From contig NZ_CP137624.1 of assembly GCF_033880585.1 (NCBI RefSeq), positions 310,001 to 374,000 on the forward strand: DNA of 64,000 nt, read 5' to 3'. The position numbers and the translations under genes are program-made. Shown here one piece after another: positions 1 through 8,695 of this stretch. Under the pieces are notes generated by a model. The model saw only the letters and a program-made list of their open reading frames with translations, was not told the origin of the DNA and made no database searches. The DNA comes from Lysinibacillus louembei. Lineage in GTDB: Bacteria; Bacillota; Bacilli; Bacillales_A; Planococcaceae. Within the stretch, counting starts at the first letter, position 1. The number at the start of each line of letters is the position of its first letter.

Positions 1-599
1 ACATTTGCCATCATTTGTGCAGGACCGTCATGGATTTCACGCGATAAACGCTTGCGCTCCTCTTCCTGTGCCGCTATGATTTTAATGCCAAAATCCTGCT
101 TAATTTTGGCTTGTTCTAGCGCCTGCCCCACATCCTTTAAATCGGATGTCAAATAATTAACTACAACATTTACTTGATTGACAATTTGATCAGCTCGTTT
201 TATCGTATCATAGAGTATTTTCATTCGTCGTTCCAAATCATCACGGCGTTCACGTAATTGTTTTTCTTTTTCTTGAACGAGCAAATATTTAATTTGGAAG
301 CTGTTCGCTGTTTCGTATGCTTCACGCACTTGCTCTTCGGTAAACGTATTGAATGATTTACTCACTACGACAAGACGCTGTTTTGCTTGTTGCGTAGCTT
401 TTTCCAAATAATCTGCTTCATCGATTATAATTGCTATTTCTTCTCGAATAGCAGCTAACTCTTTTTGCATTTCTTCGAAGTTACGTTGACTTTGTTCACT
501 TATAATAAATATATCGTTTTTAGAGCTCATAATTGTTTCAAGCATGCGATTAAAAATAACATCGAGTGAGGCGATATCAAATTTCTCATTTAAAAACAC
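1..599 (-). CDS. degS: Sensor histidine kinase DegS, N-terminal part (runs off the window)
   Basis: This is the 5' two-fifths of a minus-strand gene that continues beyond base 1. The GTG start at 599-597 has a GGGGAG ribosome site just upstream; the frame then opens VFLNEKFDIASLDVIFNRML. About 199 residues are visible. They form a long charged coiled coil, the cytoplasmic DegS sensor domain, and end in the phosphoacceptor segment SREIHDGPAQMMANV, whose His is the predicted autophosphorylation site of the HisKA_3 family. There is no signal peptide or membrane segment, as expected for soluble DegS. In Bacillus, DegS phosphorylates DegU to control motility, biofilm and secreted enzymes. Divergence from yvyE next door matches B. 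subtilis synteny. The catalytic ATPase domain is outside the window. Confidence 0.9.
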   Translation of the reverse strand, partial: MFLNEKFDIASLDVIFNRMLETIMSSKNDIFIISEQSQRNFEEMQKELAAIREEIAIIIDEADYLEKATQQAKQRLVVVSKSFNTFTEEQVREAYETANSFQIKYLLVQEKEKQLRERRDDLERRMKILYDTIKRADQIVNQVNVVVNYLTSDLKDVGQALEQAKIKQDFGIKIIAAQEEERKRLSREIHDGPAQMMAN

Positions 600-904
600 A
601 AAATCTCCCCATTCTCACTAGACATCTATATGTACTGACTCAAACTTTACATATAGTCAATGAACATTGTCAAACAATAACGCTTTACTCGGTTAAATTA
701 GAAATTTCCGCCTTTACATGTAAATAATACTTACATAGTAGCTTTCCGCACTAACTACTATGAAAATTATTTTATACTTAAAGGCATTTTATAGGAAGAG
801 TTAAAAAAATAAATCTTACTTTTTATTTATCGTACTGTTTTATATTTTATTTAAATGCTTACTCAGAAATTTATTATTTTCTAGCACTACAAGGAGGAAA
901 AGGA
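600..904. other. Divergent intergenic region degS / yvyE
   Basis: About 305 AT-rich bases separate the divergent degS and yvyE starts, so promoters for both genes must lie here. An imperfect inverted repeat, CATAGTAG ... CTACTATG (about 734-763), is visible and could be an operator or chance. I could not identify a convincing -35/-10 pair. No ORF or RNA gene is apparent. Confidence 0.4.
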
Positions 905-1540
905 ATGCGCAAAGATTATACAACTGTAAAAGGCTATGGAGAAAGAGAAATGGTCATTTCAAAGTCGCGCTTTATCGCTTATGTTGAGCGCGCTGAAACT
1001 GAGCAAGAGGCAATCGATTTTATTGATAAAATAAAAAAAATGCACCCTTCTGCTACGCATAATTGCTCTTGTTATTTAATCGGGGAGCACGATAATATTC
1101 AAAAAGCGAATGATGATGGGGAACCAAGTGGTACAGCAGGCGTTCCTATGTTAGAAGTATTAAAAAAACAAGGCTTAAAAGATACGGTTGTTGTTGTCAC
1201 ACGTTATTTCGGTGGAATTAAGCTTGGCGGTGGCGGATTAATTCGCGCCTACGGAAAAGCTACAACAGAAGGCATTGATGCTGCACAAGTTGTAGAGCGC
1301 AAATTACACCATTTAATGCGAGTGTCAATTGACTATACATGGCTAGGTAAAGTAGAGAATGAAGTACGCAATTCACATTATACGTTAAAGGAAATCCAAT
1401 ATGCAGATGCCGTTGAAGTATTTGTCCATGTTTTAAAGGATGAGGAAGCTACGTTTATCGAGTGGATAACTGAATTAACAAATGGACAAGCAACGATCGA
1501 TTGTACTGATAAGGAATTTGTCGAATTTATCCAAGCTTAA
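905..1540 (+). CDS. yvyE: YigZ/IMPACT family protein YvyE
   Basis: This 211-residue protein has the IMPACT (UPF0029) N-terminal domain with the family signature YFGGIKLGGGGLIRAYGKA near residues 102-120, followed by the small DUF1949-type ferredoxin-like C-terminal domain. The length matches YvyE of B. subtilis and YigZ of E. coli. The ATG is preceded by a strong AAGGAGG site. Its biochemical role is unsettled; eukaryotic IMPACT modulates GCN2 signalling, and bacterial members are thought to bind nucleic acid or ribosomes. It sits between degS and the LCP gene exactly as in B. subtilis. No terminator separates it from the next gene, but that gene has its own promoter. Confidence 0.92.
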   Translation: MRKDYTTVKGYGEREMVISKSRFIAYVERAETEQEAIDFIDKIKKMHPSATHNCSCYLIGEHDNIQKANDDGEPSGTAGVPMLEVLKKQGLKDTVVVVTRYFGGIKLGGGGLIRAYGKATTEGIDAAQVVERKLHHLMRVSIDYTWLGKVENEVRNSHYTLKEIQYADAVEVFVHVLKDEEATFIEWITELTNGQATIDCTDKEFVEFIQA

Positions 1541-1549
1541 ACTTTTCCG

Positions 1550-1578
1550 TTTACTGTTATCTCGTAACATAGTATAAT
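1550..1578 (+). promoter_or_regulatory. Sigma-A-type promoter for the LCP gene
   Basis: TTTACT at 1550-1555 and TATAAT at 1573-1578 are separated by exactly 17 bp. The pair starts 10 bp after the yvyE stop. It implies a leader of about 155 nt before the LCP start codon. Read directly from sequence; activity is inferred. Confidence 0.65.
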
Positions 1579-1742
1579 TAATAGTATTGTAAATTCACAT
1601 ATCAATTACGCTTTACTGTAATTGTATCTAGATTTCGCTTCACCGATACTCGTTGAACAAAGTATTTATCTACTAAAAGATAAGCATTTTCTACTGTATC
1701 AAAATAGGCAAATGATATATTCCTAATTAGAGGAGAATGATG

Positions 1743-2816
1743 ATGAAACGCTCAAATAAAAAAGAGAAAAAGTCTTCCAAGCTTTCTCTCGCACTTAAAA
1801 TAACTTTAATTTTAGCCGCCTCTCTCTTAATCTGTGTAACAACATATGGTATGTACTTAACAAAAAAAGTAGAGCATGCAGCTGACCAAGCATACGAGCC
1901 AATTGAAAAACGTGGCGAAACTTCGACAAAGCGACCTACAGAAGTGAAGGTTGAGCCGATACAAGATAATGTATCCGTCTTATTTATCGGAATTGACGAT
2001 AGCGACAAGCGTGGACAAGGGGCAGAAGGCTCGCGTTCAGATGCGCTATTACTCGCTACATTAAATAGAACGACAAAAACAGTAAAGCTTTTAAGCATCC
2101 CTCGTGATTCTTATGTTTATATCCCTCATGTTGGCTATAAAGATAAAATTACACATGCGCATGCATTTGGTGGCACACTTGCAACAATTGAAACAGTAGA
2201 AGAATTATTTGATATCCCTGTTGATTATTATGTTCGTATGAACTTTAACGCATTTATCGATGTTGTGGATGCACTTGGTGGTATCGAGGCAGAGGTCCCA
2301 TACGCAATGCTTGAAAAGGATGAATTTGATCGCAATACAGTTAATTTACAGCCTGGTTTACAGCATTTAAATGGGCGCGAAGCTTTAGCTTTAGCTCGTA
2401 CGCGTAAGCTTGATAGCGATATGGAACGAGGTAAACGCCAGCAAGAAATTTTAAAGGCAATTGCACAGCAAGCTGCTTCTGTATCCTCAATTACAAAATA
2501 TGATGAGCTGATTGATGCTGTTGGCGCAAACATGAAAACAAATATGACATTTAAAGAAATGAAGGGCTTCTTTAGTTATTTAACACAAGGTGTTCCTCGC
2601 ATCGACTCAATCACAGTAGAAGGCTATGATGATATGTCGACAGGTATTTATTACTATCAATTAGATGAACAATCTTTAAGCGAAACACAAGAGATTTTAA
2701 AAAGCCATCTTGGTTTAACTGAAGCAGGAATTAATGCTTCAAATGGCTCATCATTAGCTGGTAGCGGCTCAGAGCAAACACAATCAGAAACGACAACAAC
2801 GTCAGGTCAACAATAA
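1743..2816 (+). CDS. tagV: LytR-CpsA-Psr (LCP) family glycopolymer ligase, TagV-like
   Basis: LCP proteins transfer undecaprenyl-linked wall glycopolymers to peptidoglycan outside the membrane. The protein (357 aa from this start) has a basic cytoplasmic N-terminus, one membrane anchor at about residues 20-40, then the LCP fold. Characteristic arginines and acidic residues are in GIDDSDKR, RSDALLLATL, SIPRDSYV and LALARTRK...GKRQQEIL. The Ser/Thr/Gln-rich tail is probably disordered. ATG triplets occur at 1737, 1740 and 1743; AGAGGAG at 1729-1735 is spaced correctly (7 nt) only for 1743. Its place between yvyE and tagO matches B. subtilis tagV (yvhJ). Here the ligated polymer is more likely the SLH-binding secondary polysaccharide than classical teichoic acid (inference). 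Confidence 0.88.
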   Translation: MKRSNKKEKKSSKLSLALKITLILAASLLICVTTYGMYLTKKVEHAADQAYEPIEKRGETSTKRPTEVKVEPIQDNVSVLFIGIDDSDKRGQGAEGSRSDALLLATLNRTTKTVKLLSIPRDSYVYIPHVGYKDKITHAHAFGGTLATIETVEELFDIPVDYYVRMNFNAFIDVVDALGGIEAEVPYAMLEKDEFDRNTVNLQPGLQHLNGREALALARTRKLDSDMERGKRQQEILKAIAQQAASVSSITKYDELIDAVGANMKTNMTFKEMKGFFSYLTQGVPRIDSITVEGYDDMSTGIYYYQLDEQSLSETQEILKSHLGLTEAGINASNGSSLAGSGSEQTQSETTTTSGQQ

Positions 2817-2821
2817 AACAT

Positions 2822-2861
2822 AAGGCTGTAAAGCACATTAACGTGCCTTACAGCCTTTTTT
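2822..2861 (+). terminator. Intrinsic terminator of the LCP gene
   Basis: AAGGCTGTAA pairs with TTACAGCCTT (GCAC/GTGC inside), followed by a T run. It lies 5 nt after the stop codon. Confidence 0.85.
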
Positions 2862-2965
2862 ATGCCTCTGTCCAGAAGATTGGCTGAATATCTTCATCTA
2901 GAAAGGCGAGAGTTTTGATACAAAAAGAGTTACTATAAATCGGCTAACATTTCAGCAAAATATAG

Positions 2966-3013
2966 AAGGTGTCCAAAAAGCGGTTTAATACACCGCTTTT
3001 CGGACACCTTTTT
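2966..3013 (-). terminator. Intrinsic terminator of tagO
   Basis: A long hairpin, AAGGTGTCC...AAGCGGT / ACCGCTT...GGACACCTT, lies directly after the minus-strand tagO stop. It is A/T-tailed on both sides and may work in both directions. Confidence 0.8.
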
Positions 3014-3016
3014 AAA

Positions 3017-4060
3017 TTATTTATTAAAAATACGTACTAAATTCAACAATGGTTTGTAGTTCTTCCCTGCTAATCCGATAATTTCGACAAACAGCTCAAT
3101 TGCCACTAAAATAACGGTTACTAATAAAATCGCTCCCCATACCGTGGACATTGAGAAAATAACTGCTGCTAGGCCGAACATACTTGCAATACCGTAAATA
3201 ATTAATACTGTTTGGCGATGCGAGAAGCCCATATCGATTAAGCGATGGTGTAAATGTGATTTGTCTGGATCAGACCACTTTTTCTTCATACGCGCGCGAC
3301 GTACAATGGCGAAAAATGTATCAGAAATCGGTACACCTAACATAATAACAGGAATAATAAATGAAATTACTGTTACATTTTTAAATCCTAATAGTGAGAA
3401 AACAGCAATCATAAAGCCTAAAAATAATGCGCCTGTGTCACCCATAAAAATTTTCGCTGGGTGGAAATTGTAAAATAAAAAACCAATTGTGCTTGCTGCT
3501 AAAATAGCTGCCATCACAAGTACAAACATATTTCCCATATTGAAGGCCATTCCTGCAAGCGTAATTAAAGCAATTGTCGAAACACCTGCCGCTAAGCCAT
3601 CAAGTCCATCAATTAAGTTAATGGCATTCGTAATACCCACAATCCAAATAATTGTAAGAGGAATACTTAAAAAGCCAAAATCTAAAATACCACCGAATGG
3701 TAAATTGATGAAATCAATATCAATACCGCCAACAAATACGATAACTGCTGCTGCTGCAATTTGCCCAAGCATTTTAGCTTTGGCAGAGATTTGATACATA
3801 TCGTCTACAACACCTGTTGCAACAATAATAACTGCCCCTAAAATGATCGCTAGCGTATACTCACTTTCTGGTCTCAGCACAGCTACGCCGATTAAAAAAG
3901 CACCAAAAATGGCTAGTCCACCTAATCGTGGCATAATTTTCGCATGCACTTTACGGTAGTTTGGTGCATCGACAGCACCAATTCGAAAGGCTAAACGCTT
4001 CACAAGTGGAGTTAGTACAATAGCCGCAATAAATGCGACAATTAAAGACACGTAAATCAT
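3017..4060 (-). CDS. tagO: UDP-GlcNAc:undecaprenyl-phosphate GlcNAc-1-phosphate transferase TagO
   Basis: This polytopic membrane enzyme (347 aa) attaches GlcNAc-1-phosphate to undecaprenyl phosphate, the first step of wall teichoic acid and secondary-cell-wall-polysaccharide synthesis. About ten to eleven hydrophobic segments are visible. Family motifs include VDDMYQISAKAK (Asp pair near 87), LIDGLDGLAAG (near 150), MGDTGALFLGF (near 208) and the late cytoplasmic SHLHHRL (near 272). The length is typical of TagO/WecA. The ATG follows a strong AAGGAGGAG site. It is the fourth gene of the conserved degS-yvyE-tagV-tagO block, but is transcribed toward tagV. In an S-layer-forming species it probably feeds the pyruvylated SLH ligand (inference). 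Confidence 0.93.
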   Translation of the reverse strand: MIYVSLIVAFIAAIVLTPLVKRLAFRIGAVDAPNYRKVHAKIMPRLGGLAIFGAFLIGVAVLRPESEYTLAIILGAVIIVATGVVDDMYQISAKAKMLGQIAAAAVIVFVGGIDIDFINLPFGGILDFGFLSIPLTIIWIVGITNAINLIDGLDGLAAGVSTIALITLAGMAFNMGNMFVLVMAAILAASTIGFLFYNFHPAKIFMGDTGALFLGFMIAVFSLLGFKNVTVISFIIPVIMLGVPISDTFFAIVRRARMKKKWSDPDKSHLHHRLIDMGFSHRQTVLIIYGIASMFGLAAVIFSMSTVWGAILLVTVILVAIELFVEIIGLAGKNYKPLLNLVRIFNK

Positions 4061-4346
4061 GTCTCTCCTCCTTAAATTTAATCGTCATCATTTGTTCAAT
4101 TGCTCAGTTAATTTTAACTGAAACACGATAAACCACGATAATTATAACACGTTTAACAGACAAAATATAGCTTTTCTCTCTCAAATTACTGTATATTATC
4201 TGCAATTTGGTGAAAACTATACCTTTTCCTTCGCTTCGTAGTGATTGTTCATACAGCCATAAGTAGTAATATAGCTGAATTTCTGATAGAATAGTCTAGT
4301 GTCTACTAGCTATTTTAAGGAGACAACTTTAAAGGAGCGTAATAAA

Positions 4347-6716
4347 ATGTTCTCAATTTTTAAACGAACGAAAGAGCAAACAAGTGCTCGCGAATTAAAA
4401 AGATACTATAAAATTGTAGATCAAATTAATGCACTTGAAGCAACATATGCTGCAATGTCAAATGAAGAACTACAAAGTATGACTTTCAAATTTAAAGAAC
4501 GCTTAGAAAATGGCGAAGAAATTACAGCAATTATCCCTGACGCATTTGCTGTTGTTCGTGAAGCGTCTAAACGTATTTTAAATATGCGCCACTTCGATGT
4601 GCAATTAATCGGTGGCTTAGTATTAACTGAAGGTAATATCGCAGAAATGCCTACAGGTGAAGGGAAAACGTTAGTTGCCTCTCTTCCCTCTTATGTAAGG
4701 GCACTAGAAGGAAAAGGCGTGCATGTTATTACAGTCAACGATTATTTAGCAAAGCGCGACTTTGAATTAATCGGACAAATTCACCGCTTCCTTGGTCTAA
4801 CAGTTGGCTTAAATGTACCGATGATGGAGCAAGGTGCAAAGCAGGATGCCTACAATGCTGATATCACATACGGTGTTGGTACAGAGTTTGGCTTCGACTA
4901 TTTACGTGATAATATGGCACATTCGATTGCCGCTAAAGTGCAACGTCCATATCATTTCGCAATTATTGATGAAGTGGACTCCGTATTAATTGATGAGGCA
5001 AAAACACCTTTAATTATTGCGGGTAAAATGTCTGCAAACGAAGAATTGCACCGTATCGCTGCGATGCTAGCAAAACGCTTTGTGAAAGATGAGGACTATG
5101 ATTTCGATGATGAGACAAAGGCGACATCTTTAACAGAGCAAGGAATCGAAAAGGTCGAGGCAGCATTCGCTATCGACAACCTTTATGATTTAGAGCATCA
5201 AACACTTTACCACTATGTGATTCAAGCAGTGCGTGCACATGTGATGTTTGAGCGCGATGTTGATTACATCGTACGCGACAACAAAATTGAGCTTGTTGAC
5301 ATGTTTACTGGCCGCATTATGGAAGGTCGCACATTATCTGATGGTTTGCATCAAGCAATTGAGGCAAAAGAAGGCGTAGAAGTCACAGAAGAAAATAAAG
5401 CGCAGGCACAAATTACAATTCAAAACTATTTCCGTATGTATCCGAAGTTGTCAGGAATGACGGGTACAGCAAAAACACAGGAAAAAGAAATTTTAGAAGT
5501 ATATGATATGCGTGTCATTCAAATTCCGACAAATCGACCACGTCAACGAGTTGACCAAACGGATATTGTCTTTGAAACAGCTGATGCAAAATATGAATAC
5601 GTTGCACAGGAAACGTTGCGCCGTCATGAAAAAGGACAGCCTGTTTTAATCGGTACAACTTCTATTTTACAATCTGAAAAAGTATCTCAGTACTTAAAGA
5701 AATATAGCCTACCACATCAAGTGTTAAATGCCAAAACAGTGGAACAAGAGGTAGAGCTTATTTCACAGGCTGGTCAAAAAGGACGCATTACCGTTGCAAC
5801 AAATATGGCGGGGCGCGGAACTGACATCGTTTTAGGTGAAGGTGTCGAGGAGCTTGGCGGACTCTGTGTGATTGGTACAGAAAAGCATGAAAGCCGCCGT
5901 GTCGATAATCAATTGCGCGGACGCTCTGGTCGTCAAGGTGACCCAGGTGAAAGCCAATTTATTTTATCTATTGAAGATGATATGTTTAAACGTTTCGCTA
6001 AAGAAGACGTGGAAAAATTCCGCAAAAAAATGGTAACAAACGAAATTCAACGTATCGAAAATAAAGACATAATTGAGCTAATCAATCGTACACAGCGCAT
6101 CGTAGAAGGTGCTCATTTCTCCATGCGTGAATATAACTTAAAGCTGGATGATGTCATCAACGACCAGCGTAAAATTATTTATGATTTACGCAATCGTGTG
6201 TTAGCTGGTGAGGATTTACTGTCGATGATTACACGTATGATGTATGAAACAGTCGACTTTGCCGTTCGTGATAATGCGCCAGAGGAAGTTGATCCAATCG
6301 AATGGGACTTCGATAAAATGGAGCAAACAGTCAATTCTCTATTATTAACACCTGCTACACTTGACCGTACAGAAACAAAAGTAACAAAAATTTTAGATTC
6401 ATTGAATACAAATGTATTTGAATTACGTGACTTTATCGAAAGCTTCCAAAGCAATGAGCAAGTGATGAACGTTATACCACAAGTCGTTTTAAGCTATATT
6501 GATGCAACATGGGTAAAACATTTAGAGCAAATGACGCATTTAAAAGAAGGTATTGGCTTACGCCACTATCAACAGGAAGACCCAATGCGTATTTATCAAC
6601 GCGAAGGCTTAGAGCTATTCGGTAAAAATTATCAAGAATTGCGCCGCAGTATTGTAGAAGAGCTTGTAGCATTTATGAAAAACATTTCAGCAATTGAAGA
6701 GCAGGAGGAACTATAA
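4347..6716 (+). CDS. secA2: Accessory Sec translocase ATPase SecA2
   Basis: This SecA-family motor of 789 residues (start at 4347) is shorter than housekeeping SecA and lacks its C-terminal cysteine zinc motif, ending AIEEQEEL. Walker A MPTGEGKT is at about residues 101-108; the DEAD-type IDEVDSVLIDEAKTPLI segment, a preprotein cross-linking region, and helicase motifs GRGTDIVLGEGVEELGG and QLRGRSGRQGDPGES follow. In Bacillus anthracis SecA2 powers export of S-layer proteins with SlaP; the same partner follows here after a single base. The frame is open back to a GTG at 4299, but the ATG at 4347 has AAAGGAG 9 nt upstream and gives the usual SecA2 length, so it is preferred. Confidence 0.92.
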   Translation: MFSIFKRTKEQTSARELKRYYKIVDQINALEATYAAMSNEELQSMTFKFKERLENGEEITAIIPDAFAVVREASKRILNMRHFDVQLIGGLVLTEGNIAEMPTGEGKTLVASLPSYVRALEGKGVHVITVNDYLAKRDFELIGQIHRFLGLTVGLNVPMMEQGAKQDAYNADITYGVGTEFGFDYLRDNMAHSIAAKVQRPYHFAIIDEVDSVLIDEAKTPLIIAGKMSANEELHRIAAMLAKRFVKDEDYDFDDETKATSLTEQGIEKVEAAFAIDNLYDLEHQTLYHYVIQAVRAHVMFERDVDYIVRDNKIELVDMFTGRIMEGRTLSDGLHQAIEAKEGVEVTEENKAQAQITIQNYFRMYPKLSGMTGTAKTQEKEILEVYDMRVIQIPTNRPRQRVDQTDIVFETADAKYEYVAQETLRRHEKGQPVLIGTTSILQSEKVSQYLKKYSLPHQVLNAKTVEQEVELISQAGQKGRITVATNMAGRGTDIVLGEGVEELGGLCVIGTEKHESRRVDNQLRGRSGRQGDPGESQFILSIEDDMFKRFAKEDVEKFRKKMVTNEIQRIENKDIIELINRTQRIVEGAHFSMREYNLKLDDVINDQRKIIYDLRNRVLAGEDLLSMITRMMYETVDFAVRDNAPEEVDPIEWDFDKMEQTVNSLLLTPATLDRTETKVTKILDSLNTNVFELRDFIESFQSNEQVMNVIPQVVLSYIDATWVKHLEQMTHLKEGIGLRHYQQEDPMRIYQREGLELFGKNYQELRRSIVEELVAFMKNISAIEEQEEL

Positions 6717-6717
6717 A

Positions 6718-7626
6718 ATGGGCTTATTCGATTTTTTTAAAAAAGGCGATAAAGTAGGCGCAGACAGCGCTGTTGATTCAAAAGAATTGTTAACTGATAC
6801 GAAGCAAACTGGCGAGGACCGAGATGTTGTGACAAAATTATCATTTCATCCACAATGGAATGTACCGTTAGAGCAACAATATATTTTTAATTTCTTAGCA
6901 AATGAATTGCAGCCATTAAAGCCAAATCAATTATCACTATCAGCGATCAACATTGAAGAAAATCCACGCAATGGTGCATGGAATGTCAAAGTATTTTTCC
7001 GTTCTTCATTGCCAGAGCCAATTGAGCTTGGTGAAATCGAATTGCTTATTTTAGATAAAGATGACAAGCGTCTTGCATCTCAAACATTCCATTTCCAAGA
7101 CTTAGGTGTGATACCAGCTGAGAGTGCTCGCCCTTGGGTATTTGAATTTGATAAATCGTCAATTGAAGCTGGCGTTGAAGAAGTACCAAAAGAGGATGGC
7201 TGGAAAATCGCCTTCAATTTAATTTCTTTACGTGGTCATCAGCTTGACCTAGATGAAACGTGGAAACAACAACTACCACAGGATCAACAAGAGGCTTTAG
7301 AAAAAATTGTGAAAGACTTACCGAAGCTTGGCAAAACAGAAGTCAACTTCACAGGCTTACAGGCGAAGCTACAAAATGATAAAAGCTTACATGTATCTAT
7401 CTTTATTCGTAACGGAAACGACAAAGCGATTAATTTAGAACAACTACCACTTGAAATTATTGACGCACGTGGCAAGCAAGTAGCGAAGGGATCATTCAAG
7501 CTAGAGCCTGTATTAACAGTACAACCTAATACAACAAAGCCATGGACATTCATTTTCCCCGCCCAGCTAGTAGATGTTAAAGGCATCGACCTCTCTCGCT
7601 GGACAGCGCGTGTACCACAGGAATAA
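6718..7626 (+). CDS. slaP: Accessory Sec system S-layer assembly protein SlaP
   Basis: This is a 302-residue soluble protein with two divergent copies of the SLAP_DUP module, about residues 38-165 and 190-300. Each has a Trp near the front and a shared close of the form ...PWVFEF / ...PWTFIF. There is no signal peptide or membrane segment. The N-terminus MGLFDFFKKG is amphipathic. In B. anthracis, SlaP works with SecA2 to export and assemble S-layer proteins. AGGAGG at 6703-6708 lies inside the end of secA2 and the start is 2 bases after the secA2 stop codon, so translation is probably coupled. An upstream in-frame TTG at 6694 is less likely. Confidence 0.88.
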   Translation: MGLFDFFKKGDKVGADSAVDSKELLTDTKQTGEDRDVVTKLSFHPQWNVPLEQQYIFNFLANELQPLKPNQLSLSAINIEENPRNGAWNVKVFFRSSLPEPIELGEIELLILDKDDKRLASQTFHFQDLGVIPAESARPWVFEFDKSSIEAGVEEVPKEDGWKIAFNLISLRGHQLDLDETWKQQLPQDQQEALEKIVKDLPKLGKTEVNFTGLQAKLQNDKSLHVSIFIRNGNDKAINLEQLPLEIIDARGKQVAKGSFKLEPVLTVQPNTTKPWTFIFPAQLVDVKGIDLSRWTARVPQE

Positions 7627-7633
7627 TTAATGA

Positions 7634-7668
7634 AAAGCCTTGAACTGTAACTGTTCAGGGCTTTTTTT
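7634..7668 (+). terminator. Terminator of the secA2-slaP operon
   Basis: AAAGCC-TTGAAC pairs with GTTCAG-GGCTTT, followed by seven Ts, 8 nt after the slaP stop. Confidence 0.85.
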
Positions 7669-7754
7669 CGGATAAAATATTTAAACAACTAGCATTGTAT
7701 ATTTTTAGCATACGCCACATACATTGGATAATGTGTTGTTCAGTAAAGAAAAAT

Positions 7755-7799
7755 AAAAAAAGACCGACACGTGAGCCATTTCTCACGTATCAATCTTTG
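7755..7799 (-). terminator. Terminator of the first NlpC/P60 gene
   Basis: Read on the minus strand, AAAGATTGATACGTGAG pairs with CTCACGTGTCGGTCTTT (some G-T pairs) before a T-rich run. Confidence 0.8.
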
Positions 7800-7833
7800 T
7801 TAACTGTGTATTTTAGTATGTATAGAGTACGTA

Positions 7834-8319
7834 TTATTCAAATGAAACATTAGCAACACGTTTAGCACCTACATAACGGCTTCCCCAATACCATTTATCG
7901 TTAATATCTGTAACACTTACACCGATATTTGTTTGAGAGTGGATGAACTTGCCGCCACCTAAGTAGATACCTACGTGAGAAATACCGCTTCCTGAAGTAT
8001 TAAAGAATACTAAATCACCTGGGATTAAGTCATTTTGGCTAACTGCTGTCCCTACACCATACATAGATGATGAAGTGCGAGGTAATGATACACCAAGATC
8101 GCTAAATACAGTACGAACATAACCAGAGCAGTCAAATCCTCTTGTTGAAGTACCACCGTATGAATAAGGTACACCTAAATATTTTTGAGCTGTTGATTTA
8201 AAATTACTTGAAGTAAAGTCTGCAGCCGCGGCTTTCTCTTCTCCGATTGGTGATAAGAAAATAGCTAATGCCGCTAAAAATGTTAATAATGTATTGCGTA
8301 AAATTTTGTTATAACTCAT
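7834..8319 (-). CDS. Secreted NlpC/P60 (C40) D,L-endopeptidase
   Basis: This is a 161-residue exported peptidase of minimal size: signal peptide (about 1-33, ending EEKAAAA), then one NlpC/P60 domain. The catalytic triad is visible as Cys64 in GFDCSGYV, His115 in SHVGIYLGGG and His127 in FIHSQT. Such enzymes cut the gamma-D-Glu-diaminoacid bond in peptidoglycan stem peptides. It carries no LysM, SH3 or SLH anchor, so it may be freely secreted. The start at 8319 has GGAGG at the right distance; an open extension to 8391 is not preferred because it lacks a ribosome site and would bury the signal peptide. A triple WalR-like site lies about 80-110 bp upstream, suggesting control by the cell-wall-stress regulator WalRK. 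Confidence 0.9.
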   Translation of the reverse strand: MSYNKILRNTLLTFLAALAIFLSPIGEEKAAAADFTSSNFKSTAQKYLGVPYSYGGTSTRGFDCSGYVRTVFSDLGVSLPRTSSSMYGVGTAVSQNDLIPGDLVFFNTSGSGISHVGIYLGGGKFIHSQTNIGVSVTDINDKWYWGSRYVGAKRVANVSFE

Positions 8320-8399
8320 TAATGATAATCCTCCACACAGGCAATAATTTTCTGTTAATTTAACTGTTATTAGAGTATCATGAGTTACCACGCTGTAAC

Positions 8400-8427
8400 A
8401 TTACAGTTCTGTAACAATACAGTTACA
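8400..8427 (-). promoter_or_regulatory. Triple WalR (YycF)-like binding site
   Basis: On the minus strand, toward the downstream endopeptidase gene, three hexamers fit the WalR consensus TGTWAH with exact 5-nt gaps: TGTAAC-N5-TGTTAC-N5-TGTAAT. WalR is known to control D,L-endopeptidases such as LytE and CwlO in Bacillus. The match and spacing are seen directly; binding is inferred. Confidence 0.6.
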
Positions 8428-8648
8428 CTTACAAAACACTGTATTAAATAACGACTTTCACTTATACCCTATTATATCAACGTTTAAACATCTTTTTCAT
8501 CAGCATTTCGCATTTTAATGTATCACATTCGAGACATTTCACTCTATTCCTCTTACACTTTTGTAACATTTGTAATATAAACTAGTCAAAATGAACTCAT
8601 TTGCTATGGTATTTTTAAGGTAATGAGTCTTTTCGTCTATGTCTATAT

Positions 8649-8688
8649 AAAAATAACTGTTCGAAATTTTGGCTTTTCGAACAGTTAT
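8649..8688 (-). terminator. Terminator of the LysM-NlpC/P60 gene
   Basis: ATAACTGTTCGAAA pairs with TTTCGAACAGTTAT; on the minus strand it is followed by a T-rich stretch just after the stop codon. Confidence 0.85.
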
Positions 8689-8695
8689 CACCTTA

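Larger units (their letters stand above)
8392..8695. other. Intergenic region between the two NlpC/P60 genes
   Basis: About 300 bases hold the promoter region of the first NlpC/P60 gene, including the WalR-like boxes, and the terminator of the second. The rest is AT-rich with no credible gene. Confidence 0.5.

Noticed and set aside
1727-2098. 123-codon minus-strand frame opposite the LCP gene
   Set aside because: Antisense to a gene with clear LCP motifs; no start signals.
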